This document shows, in pieces, positions 51,601 to 62,619 of a DNA stretch of 64,000 nt. Location of the stretch: the NCBI RefSeq assembly GCF_050947335.1, contig NW_027474079.1, positions 28,605 through 92,604 on the forward strand. The letters run 5' to 3'. A program made the translations under genes and the position numbers. This DNA comes from Megachile rotundata. Lineage: Eukaryota > Arthropoda > Insecta > Hymenoptera > Megachilidae. Position 1 is the stretch's first letter. Every line of letters starts with the position of its first letter. Under the pieces are notes generated by a model, which worked only from the letters and a program-made list of their open reading frames with translations, did not search any database and was not told the DNA's origin.

Positions 51601-52413
51601 AAGAGCAATAAGTATAGTAATTGTCGTTCTATCGATCATATAAGCATAATATGGCTAATAATATGAGTTAGATTGATAATAATAAGTGTAATAAGTATAG
51701 TAATTGTCGTTCTATCGGTCATTTAAGCATAATATGGCTAATAATATGAGTCAGATTGATAATAATAACAGTAATAAGTATAGTAATTGTCGTTCTATCG
51801 ATAATATAAGCATAATATGGCTAATAATATGAGTTAGATTGATAATACTAAGAGTAGTGAGTATAGTAATTCTCGTTCTATCGATCATATAATCATAATA
51901 TGGCTAATAATATGAGTTAGATTGATAATACTAAGAGTAGTGAGTATAGTAATTCTCATTCTATCGATCATATAAGCATAATATGGCTAATAATATGAGT
52001 TAGATAGATAATAATAAGAGTAATGAGTATAGTAATTGTAGTTCTATCGATCATATCTGCATAATATGGTTAATATTATGAGTTGGATTCATAATAATAA
52101 CAGTAATAAGTATAGTAATTGTCGTTCGATCGATCATTTAAGCATAATATGGCTAATAATACGAGTTAGATTGATAATAATAAGAGTAATAAGTATAGTA
52201 ACTGTCGTTCTATCGATCATATAAGCATAATATGGTTAATAATATGAGTTAGAATGATAATAATAAGAGTAATAAGTATAGTAATTGTCGTTCTATCGAT
52301 CATATCTGCATAATATGGTTAATAATATGAGTTAGATTGATAATAATAAGAGTAATAAGTATAGTATTTGTCGTTCTATCGATCATATAAGCATAATATG
52401 GCTAATAATATGC
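48679..52413 (+). repeat. 45-mer HOR, tandem copy 1 (3,735 bp)
   Basis: The unit of exactly 45 x 83 bp is offset by 3,735 bp from the next copy. Shared rare variants are GCATGATATGG (49,154 and 52,889), TTGGCTTGATAAAAC (50,264 and 53,999), AAGCATAGTGAATG (about 50,449), AAGTATCGTAATTG (about 50,616), AAGACTAATAAG (about 50,772) and CTAAAAGTAATAAG (about 51,102). The left junction is fixed by AATACGAG here against AATATGCG before the next copy. No gene or foreign insertion was seen. Confidence 0.85.
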
Positions 52414-55400
52414 GTTAGATTGATAATAATAAGAGTAATAAGTATAGTAATTGTCGTTCTATCGATCATATAAGCACAATATGGCTAATAATATGAGTTA
52501 GATTGATAATAATAAGAGTAATGAGTATAGTAATTGTCGTTCTATCGATCATATCTGCATAATATGGTTAACAGTATGAGTTAGATTGATAATAATAAGA
52601 GTAATAAGTATAGTAATTGTCGTTATATCGATCATATAACCATAATATGGCTAATAGCATGAGTTGGATTGATAATAATAAGAGTAATGAGTATAGTAAT
52701 TGTCGTTCTATCGATCATATCTGCATAATATGGTTAATAATATGAGTTAGATTGATAATAGTGAGTGTAATAAATATAGTAATTGTCGTTCTATCGCTCA
52801 TATTAGCACAATATGGCTAATAACATGAGTTAGATTCATAATAATATGAGTAATAAGTATAGTAATTGTCGTTCTATCGATCATATAAGCATGATATGGC
52901 TAATAATATGAGTTAGAGTGATAATACTAAGAGTAGTGAGTACAGTAATTCTCATTCCATCGATCATATAAGCATAATATGGCTAATAATATGAGTTAGA
53001 TTGATAATAATAGCAGTAATAAGTACAGTAATTGTCGTTCTATCGATAATATAAGCATAATATGGCTAATAATATGAGTTAGATTGATAATACTAAGAGT
53101 AGTGAGTACAGTACTTGTCGTTCTATCGATCATATAAGCATAATATGGCTAATAATACGAGTTAGATTGATAATAATAAGAGTAATAAGTATAGTAATTG
53201 TCGTTCTATCGATCATTTAACCATAATATGGCTAATAATATGAGTTAGATTGATAATAATAAGAGTAATAAGTATAGTATTTGTCGTTCTATCGATAATA
53301 TAAGCATAATATGGCTAATAATATGCGTTAGATTGATAATACTAAGAGTAGTGAGTATAGTAATTCTCATTCTATCGATCATATAAGCATAATATGGCTA
53401 ATAATATGAGTTAGATAGATAATAATAAGAGTAATGAGTATAGTAATTATAGTTCTATCGATCATATAAGCATAATATGGCTAATAATATGAGTAAGAAT
53501 CATAATAATAAGAGTAATGAGTATAGTAATTGTAGTTCTATCGATCATATCTGCATAATAATGTTAGTAATATGAGTTAGATTCATAATAATAACAGTAA
53601 TAAGTATAGTAATTGTCGTTCTATCGATAATATAACCATAATATGGCTAATAATATGAGTTAGATTGATAATACTAAGAGTAGTGAGTATAGTAATTCTC
53701 GTTCTATCGATCATATAAGCATAATATGGCTAATAATATGAGTTAGATTGATAATAATAAGAGTAATAAGTACAGTAATTGTCGTTCTATCGATCATATA
53801 AGCATAATAAGGCTAATAATATGAGTTAGAGTGATAATACTAAGAGTAGTGAGTATAGTAATTCTCATTCTATCGATCATATAAGCATAATATGGCTAAT
53901 AATATGAGTTAGATTGATAATAATAAGAGTAATAAGTATAGTAATTGTCGTTCTCTCGATCATTTAAGCATAATATGGCGAATAATATGAGTTGGCTTGA
54001 TAAAACTAAGAATAATAAGTACAGTAACTGTCGTTCTATCGATCATATAAGCATAATATGGTTAATAATATGAGTTAGAATGATAATAATAAGAGTAATA
54101 AGTACAGTAATTGTCGTTCTATCGATCATATCTGCATAATATGGTTAATAATATGAGTTAGATTGATAATAGTGAGTGTAATAAGCATAGTGAATGTCGT
54201 TCTATCGATCATATCAGCATAATATGGGTAATAATATGAGTTGGATTGATAATAGTGAGAGTAATGAGTATAGTATTTGTCGTTCTATCGATCATATAAG
54301 CATAATATGGCTAATAATACGAGTTAGATTGATAATAATAAGAGTAATAAGTATCGTAATTGTCGTTCTATCGATCATATAAGCACAATATGGCTAATAA
54401 TATGAGTTAGATTGATAATAATAAGAGTAATGAGTATAGTAATTGTCGTTCTATCGATCATATCTGCATAATATGGTTAACAATATGAGTTAGATTGATA
54501 ATAATAAGACTAATAAGTATAGTAATTGTCGTTATATCGATCATATAACCATAATATGGCTAACAGCATGAGTTGGATTGATAATAATAAGAGTAATGAG
54601 TATAGTAATTGTCGTTCTATCGATCATATAAGCATAATATGGTTAATAATATGAGTTAGATTGATAATAGTGAGTGTAATAAATATAGTAATTGTCGTTC
54701 TATCGCTCATATTAGCACAATATGGCTAATAACATGAGTTAGATTGATAATAATAAGAGTAATAAGTATAGTAATTGTCGTTCTATCGATCATATAAGCA
54801 TAATATGGCTAATAATATGAGTTAGATTGATAATACTAAAAGTAATAAGTATAGTAATTGTCGTTCTATCGATAATATAAGCATAATATGGCTAATAATA
54901 TGAGTTAGATTGATAATACTAAGAGTAGTGAGTATAGTAATTGTCGTACTATCGATCATATAGGCATAATATGGCTAATAATATGAGTTAGATTGATAAT
55001 AATAAGTGTAAAAAGTAGAGTAATTGTCGTTCGATCGATCATATCTGCATAATATGGTTAACAGTATGAGTTAGATTGATAATAATAAGAGTAATGAGTA
55101 TAGTAATTGTCGTACTATCGATCATATAAGCATAATATGGCTAATAATGTGAGTTAGATTGATAATAGTGAGTGCAATAAATATAGTAATTGTCGTTCTA
55201 TCGCTCATATAAGCACAATATGGCTAATAATATGAGTTAGATTGATAATAATAAGAGCAATAAGTATAGTAATTGTCGTTCTATCGATCATATAAGCATA
55301 ATATGGCTAATAATATGAGTTAGATTGATAATAATAAGTGTAATAAGTATAGTAATTGTCGTTCTATCGGTCATTTAAGCATAATATGGCTAATAATATG

Positions 55401-56065
55401 AGTCAGATTGATAATAATAACAGTAATAAGTATAGTAATTGTCGTTCTATCGATAATATAAGCATAATATGGCTAATAATATGAGTTAGATTGATAATAC
55501 TAAGAGTAGTGAGTATAGTAATTCTCGTTCTATCGATCATATAATCATAATATGGCTAATAATATGAGTTAGATTGATAATACTAAGAGTAGTGAGTATA
55601 GTAATTCTCATTCTATCGATCATATAAGCATAATATGGCTAATAATATGAGTTAGATAGATAATAATAAGAGTAATGAGTATAGTAATTGTAGTTCTATC
55701 GATCATATCTGCATAATATGGTTAATATTATGAGTTGGATTCATAATAATAACAGTAATAAGTATAGTAATTGTCGTTCGATCGATCATTTAAGCATAAT
55801 ATGGCTAATAATACGAGTTAGATTGATAATAATAAGAGTAATAAGTATAGTAACTGTCGTTCTATCGATCATATAAGCATAATATGGTTAATAATATGAG
55901 TTAGAATGATAATAATAAGAGTAATAAGTATAGTAATTGTCGTTCTATCGATCATATCTGCATAATATGGTTAATAATATGAGTTAGATTGATAATAATA
56001 AGAGTAATAAGTATAGTATTTGTCGTTCTATCGATCATATAAGCATAATATGGCTAATAATATGC
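52414..56065 (+). repeat. 45-mer HOR, tandem copy 2, one monomer short (3,652 bp)
   Basis: The order is that of the preceding copy, but 44 monomers long. The TCTCGTTC/ATAAGGATAATATGG monomer, present at about 51,207-51,240 and 58,597-58,625, is missing near 54,940, an exact 83-bp loss. Changes shared with the third copy but not the first include CAGTACTTG (about 53,111), TAATTATAGTTC (about 53,445) and ATAATAATGTTAGTAATATG (about 53,557). CTAAAAGTAATAAG is shared with the first copy only. Confidence 0.85.
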
Positions 56066-59000
56066 GTTAGATTGATAATAATAAGAGTAATAAGTATAGT
56101 AATTGTCGTTCTATCGATCATATAAGCACAATATGGCTAATAATATGAGTTAGATTGATAATAATAAGAGTAATGAGTATAGTAATTGTCGTTCTATCGA
56201 TCATATCTGCATAATATGGTTAACAGTATGAGTTAGATTGATAATAATAAGAGTAATAAGTATAGTAATTGTCGTTATATCGATCATATAACCATAATAT
56301 GGCTAATAGCATGAGTTGGATTGATAATAATAAGAGTAATGAGTATAGTAATTGTCGTTCTATCGATCATATCTGCATAATATGGTTAATAATATGAGTT
56401 AGATTGATAATAGTGAGTGTAATAAATATAGTAATTGTCGTTCTATCGCTCATATTAGCACAATATGGCTAATAACATGAGTTAGATTCATAATAATATG
56501 AGTAATAAGTATAGTAATTGTCGTTCTATCGATCATATAAGCATGATATGGCTAATAATATGAGTTAGAGTGATAATACTAAGAGTAGTGAGTACAGTAA
56601 TTCTCATTCCATCGATCATATAAGCATAATATGGCTAATAATATGAGTTAGATTGATAATAATAGCAGTAATAAGTACAGTAATTGTCGTTCTATCGATA
56701 ATATAAGCATAATATGGCTAATAATATGAGTTAGATTGATAATACTAAGAGTAGTGAGTACAGTACTTGTCGTTCTATCGATCATATAAGCATAATATGG
56801 CTAATAATACGAGTTAGATTGATAATAATAAGAGTAATAAGTATAGTAATTGTCGTTCTATCGATCATTTAACCATAATATGGCTAATAATATGAGTTAG
56901 ATTGATAATAATAAGAGTAATAAGTATAGTATTTGTCGTTCTATCGATAATATAAGCATAATATGGCTAATAATATGCGTTAGATTGATAATACTAAGAG
57001 TAGTGAGTATAGTAATTCTCATTCTATCGATCATATAAGCATAATATGGCTAATAATATGAGTTAGATAGATAATAATAAGAGTAATGAGTATAGTAATT
57101 ATAGTTCTATCGATCATATAAGCATAATATGGCTAATAATATGAGTAAGAATCATAATAATAAGAGTAATGAGTATAGTAATTGTAGTTCTATCGATCAT
57201 ATCTGCATAATAATGTTAGTAATATGAGTTAGATTCATAATAATAACAGTAATAAGTATAGTAATTGTCGTTCTATCGATAATATAACCATAATATGGCT
57301 AATAATATGAGTTAGATTGATAATACTAAGAGTAGTGAGTATAGTAATTCTCGTTCTATCGATCATATAAGCATAATATGGCTAATAATATGAGTTAGAT
57401 TGATAATAATAAGAGTAATAAGTACAGTAATTGTCGTTCTATCGATCATATAAGCATAATAAGGCTAATAATATGAGTTAGAGTGATAATACTAAGAGTA
57501 GTGAGTATAGTAATTCTCATTCTATCGATCATATAAGCATAATATGGCTAATAATATGAGTTAGATTGATAATAATAAGAGTAATAAGTATAGTAATTGT
57601 CGTTCTCTCGATCATTTAAGCATAATATGGCGAATAATATGTGTTGGCTTGATAAAACTAAGAATAATAAGTACAGTAACTGTCGTTCTATCGATCATAT
57701 AAGCATAATATGGTTAATAATATGAGTTAGAATGATAATAATAAGAGTAATAAGTACAGTAATTGTCGTTCTATCGATCATATCTGCATAATATGGTTAA
57801 TAATATGAGTTAGATTGATAATAGTGAGTGTAATAAGTATAGTGAATGTCGTTCTATCGATCATATCAGCATAATATGGGTAATAATATGAGTTGGATTG
57901 ATAATAGTGAGAGTAATGAGTATAGTATTTGTCGTTCTATCGATCATATAAGCATAATATGGCTAATAATACGAGTTAGATTGATAATAATAAGAGTAAT
58001 AAGTATCGTAATTGTCGTTCTATCGATCATATAAGCACAATATGGCTAATAATATGAGTTAGATTGATAATAATAAGAGTAATGAGTATAGTAATTGTCG
58101 TTCTATCGATCATATCTGCATAATATGGTTAACAATATGAGTTAGATTGATAATAATAAGACTAATAAGTATAGTAATTGTCGTTATATCGATCATATAA
58201 CCATAATATGGCTAACAGCATGAGTTGGATTGATAATAATAAGAGTAATGAGTATAGTAATTGTCGTTCTATCGATCATATCTGCATAATATGGTTAATA
58301 ATATGAGTTAGATTGATAATAGTGAGTGTAATAAATATAGTAATTGTCGTTCTATCGCTCATATTAGCACAATATGGCTAATAACATGAGTTAGATTGAT
58401 AATAATAAGAGTAATAAGTATAGTAATTGTCGTTCTATCGATCATATAAGCATAATATGGCTAATAATATGAGTTAGATTGATAATACTAACAGTAATAA
58501 GTATAGTAATTGTCGTTCTATCGATAATATAAGCATAATATGGCTAATAATATGAGTTAGATTGATAATACTAAGAGTAGTGAGTATAGTAATTCTCGTT
58601 CTATCGATCATATAAGGATAATATGGCTAATAATATGAGTTAGATTGATAATACTAAGAGTAGTGAGTATAGTAATTGTCGTACTATCGATCATATAGGC
58701 ATAATATGGCTAATAATATGAGTTAGATTGATAATAATAAGTGTAAAAAGTAGAGTAATTGTCGTTCGATCGATCATATCTGCATAATATGGTTAACAGT
58801 ATGAGTTAGATTGATAATAATAAGAGTAATGAGTATAGTAATTGTCGTACTATCGATCATATAAGCATAATATGGCTAATAGTGTGAGTTAGATTGATAA
58901 TAGTGAGTGCAATAAATATAGTAATTGTCGTTCTATCGCTCATATAAGCACAATATGGCTAATAATATGAGTTAGATTGATAATAATAAGAGTAATAAGT

Positions 59001-59341
59001 ATAGTAATTGTCGTTCTATCGATCATATAAGCATAATATGGCTAATAATATGAGTTAGATTGATAATAATAAGTGTAATAAGTATAGTAATTGTCGTTCT
59101 ATCGGTCATTTAAGCATAATATGGCTAATAATATGAGTCAGATTGATAATAATAACAGTAATAAGTATAGTAATTGTCGTTCTATCGATAATATAAGCAT
59201 AATATGGCTAATAATATGAGTTAGATTGATAATACTAAGAGTAGTGAGTATAGTAATTCTCGTTCTATCGATCATATAATCATAATATGGCTAATAATAT
59301 GAGTTAGATTGATAATACTAAGAGTAGTGAGTATAGTAATT
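56066..59341 (+). repeat. 45-mer HOR, partial tandem copy 3 (3,276 bp)
   Basis: The copy continues the 45-mer order until about 59,341, where TAATTGTCG replaces TAATTCTCATTC. It retains the monomer missing from the middle copy. It has ATCTGCATAATATGG (about 58,280) where the first two copies have ATAAGCATAATATGG, and CTAACAGTAATAAG (about 58,487) for CTAAAAGTAATAAG. A private GTGTTGGCTTG change occurs near 57,641. Its mixture of features shows homogenisation by patches, not by whole units. Confidence 0.8.
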
Positions 59342-60075
59342 GTCGTTCTATCGATCATATAAGCAAAATATGGCTAATAGTATGAGTTAGATTGATAATA
59401 ATAAGAGTAGTAAGTATAGTATTTGTCGTTCTATCGATCATATAAGCATAATATGGCTAATAATATGAGTTAGATTGATAATAATAAGAGTAATAAGTAT
59501 AGTAATTGTCGTTCTATCGGTCATTTAAGCATAATATGGCGAATAATATGAGTTGGGTTGATAAAACTAAGAATAATAAGTATAGTAACTGTCGTTCTAT
59601 CGATCATATAAGCAGAATATGGTTAATAATATGAGTTAGAATGATAATAATAAGAGTAATAAGTATAGTAATTGTCGTTCTATCGATCATATCTGCATAA
59701 TATGGTCAATAATATGAGTTGGGTTGATAAAACTAAGAATAATAAGTATAGTAACTGTCGTTCTATCGATCATATAAGCAGAATATGGTTAATAATATGA
59801 GTTAGAATGATAATAATAAGAGTAATAAGTATAGTAATTGTCGTTCTATCGATCATATCTGCATAATATGGTCAATAATATGAGTTAGATTGATAATAGT
59901 GAGTGTAATAAGTATAGTAATTGTCGTTCTGTCGATCATATTAGCATAATATGTTAATAATATGAGTTAGATTGATAATAATAAGAGTAATAAGTATAGT
60001 ATTTGTCGTTCTATCGATCATATAAGCATAATATGGCTAATAATACGAGTTAGATTGATAATAATAAGAGTAATA
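59342..60075 (+). repeat. Irregular monomers after the 45-mer HOR
   Basis: About nine monomers with private variants: AAGCAAAATATGG (about 59,362), AAGCAGAATATGG (about 59,612 and 59,778), ATGGTCAATAAT (about 59,703 and 59,869) and CTGTCGATCATATTAGC (about 59,929). One base is lost in CATAATATGTTAAT near 59,953. The last two GATAAAAC landmarks of the window (59,560 and 59,726) lie here. It is satellite only. Confidence 0.65.
59542..59873 (+). repeat. 166-bp (two-monomer) tandem duplication
   Basis: Positions 59,542-59,707 and 59,708-59,873 are direct repeats of a monomer pair, one with GATAAAAC and one with GAGTTAGAATGAT. They share the otherwise absent AAGCAGAATATGG and ATGGTC variants. The right-hand end of each repeat reads ATGGTCAATAATATGAG, whereas the left flank reads ATGGCGAATAATATGAG. 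This is the smallest clear HOR duplication in the window and it looks young. Confidence 0.85.
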
Positions 60076-61485
60076 AGTATAGTAATTGTCGTTCTATCGA
60101 TCATATCTGCATAATATGGTTAATAATATGAGTTAGATTGATAATAGTGAGTGTAATAAATATAGTAATTGTCGTTCTATCGTTCATATTAGCACTATAT
60201 GGCTAATAACATGAGTTAGATTCATAATAATAAGAGTAATAAGTATAGTAATTGTCGTTCTATCGATCATATAAGCATAATATGGCTAATAATATGAGTT
60301 AGAGTGATAATACTAAGAGTAGTGAGTACAGTAATTCTCATTCCATCGATCATATAAGCATAATATGGCTAATAATATGAGTTAGATTGATAATAATAGC
60401 AGTAATAAGTACAGTAATTGTCGTTCTATCGATAATATAAGCATAATATGGCTAATAATATGAGTTAGATTGATAATACTAAGAGTAGTGAGTACAGTAA
60501 TTGTCGTTCTATCGATCATATAAGCATAATATGGCTAATAATACGAGTTAGATTGATAATAATAAGAGTAATAAGTATAGTAATTGTCGTTCTATCGATC
60601 ATTTAACCATAATATGGCTAATAATATGAGTTAGATTGATAATAATAAGAGTAATAAGTATAGTATTTGTCGTCCTATCGATATATAAGCATAATATGGC
60701 TAATAATATGCGTTAGATTGATAATACTAAGAGTAGTGAGTATAGTAATTCTCATTCTATCGATCATATAAGCATAATATGGCTAATAATATGAGTTAGA
60801 TAGATAATAATAAGAGTAATGAGTATAGTAATTGTAGTTCTATCGATCATATCTGCATAATATGGTTAATATTATGAGTTGGATTCATAATAATAACAGT
60901 AATAAGTATAGTAATTGTCGTTCTATCGATCATTTAAGCATAATATGGCTAATAATACGAGTTAGATTGATAATAATAAGAGTAATAAGTATAGTAACTG
61001 TCGTTCTATCGATCATATAAGCATAATATGGTTAATAATATGAGTTAGAATGATAATAATAAGAGTAATAAGTATAGTAATTGTCGTTCTATCGATCATA
61101 TCTGCATAATATGGTTAATAATATGAGTTAGATGGATAATAATAAGAGTAATAAGTATAGTATTTGTCGTTCTATCGATCATATAAGCATAATATGGCTA
61201 ATAATATGCGTTAGATTGATAATAATAAGAGTAATAAGTATAGTAATTGTCGTTCTATCGATCATATAAGCACAATATGGCTAATAATATGAGTTAGATT
61301 GATAATAATAAGAGTAATGAGTATAGTAATTATCGTTCTATCGATCATATCTGCATAATATGTTAACAGTATGAGTTAGAATTGATAATAATAAGAGTAA
61401 TAAGTATAGTAATTGTCGTTATATCGATCATATAACCATAATATGGCTAATAGCATGAGTTGGATTGATAATAATAAGAGTAATG
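60076..61485 (+). repeat. 17-mer HOR, copy 1 (1,410 bp)
   Basis: The order of variants from ATCTGCAT and GAGTGTAATAAATATAG through TATTAGCAC (60,191), CTCATTCC, CAGTAATAAGTACAG, ATTTAACC, ATGCGTTAG and GGATTCAT to AATATGCGTTAG (61,209) repeats at 61,486. The offset is 1,410, then 1,411. Single-base losses sit at TCGATATATAAG (about 60,684) and ATAATATGTTAACAG (about 61,361), and one gain at GAGTTAGAATTGATAAT (about 61,381). It resembles block L in order but is shorter. Confidence 0.75.
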
Positions 61486-62619
61486 AGTATAGTAATTGTC
61501 GTTCTATCGATCATATCTGCATAATATGGTTAATAATATGAGTTAGATTGATAATAGTGGGTGTAATAAATATAGTAATTGTCGTTCTATCGCTCATATT
61601 AGCACAATATGGCTAATAACATGAGTTAGATTCATAATAATAAGAGTAATAAGTATAGTAATTGTCGTTCTATCTATCATATAAGCATAATATGGCTAAT
61701 AATATGAGTTAGAGTGATAATACTAAGAGTAGTGAGTACAGTAATTCTCATTCCATCGATCATATAAGCATAATATGGCTAATAATATGAGTTAGATTGA
61801 TAATAATAGCAGTAATAAGTACAGTAATTGTCGTTCTATCGATAATATAAGCATAATATGGCTAATAATATGAGTTAGATTGATAATACTAAGAGTAGTA
61901 AGTACAGTAATTGTCGTTCTATCGATCATATAAGCATAATATGGCTAATAATACGAGTTAGATTGATAATAATAAGAGTAATAAGTATAGTAATTGTCGT
62001 TATATCGATCATTTAACCATAATATGGCTAATAATATGAGTTAGATTGATAATAATAAGAGTAATGAGTATAGTATTTGTCGTTCTATCGATAATATAAG
62101 CATAATATGGCTAATAATATGCGTTAGATTGATAATACTAAGAGTAGTGAGTATAGTAATTCTCATTCTATCGATCATATAAGCATAATATGGCTAATAA
62201 TATGAGTTAGATAGATAATAATAAGAGTAATGAGTATAGTAATTGTAGTTCTATCGATCATATCTGCATAATATGGTTAATATTATGAGTTGGATTCATA
62301 ATAATAACAGTAATAAGTATAGTAATTGTCGTTCTATCGATCATTTAAGCATAATATGGCTAATAATACGAGTTAGATTGATAATAATAAGAGTAATAAG
62401 TATAGTAACTGTCGTTCTATCGATCATATAAGCATAATATGGTTAATAATATGAGTTAGAATGATAATAATAAGAGTAATAAGTATAGTAATTGTCGTTC
62501 TATCGATCATATCTGCATAATATGGTTAATAATATGAGTTAGATTGATAATAATAAGAGTAATAAGTATAGTATTTGTCGTTCTATCGATCATATAAGCA
62601 TAATATGGCTAATAATATG
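61486..62619 (+). repeat. 17-mer HOR, partial copy 2 (1,134 bp)
   Basis: The copy follows the preceding 17-mer until 62,620, where ATATGAGTTAG replaces ATATGCGTTAG. It lacks the base loss seen near 60,684, which shows that that indel is private to the first copy. Private substitutions include GTGGGTGTAATAAAT near 61,558, TATCTATCATATAAGC near 61,673 and TCGTTATATCGATCATTTAACC near 61,998. Confidence 0.75.
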
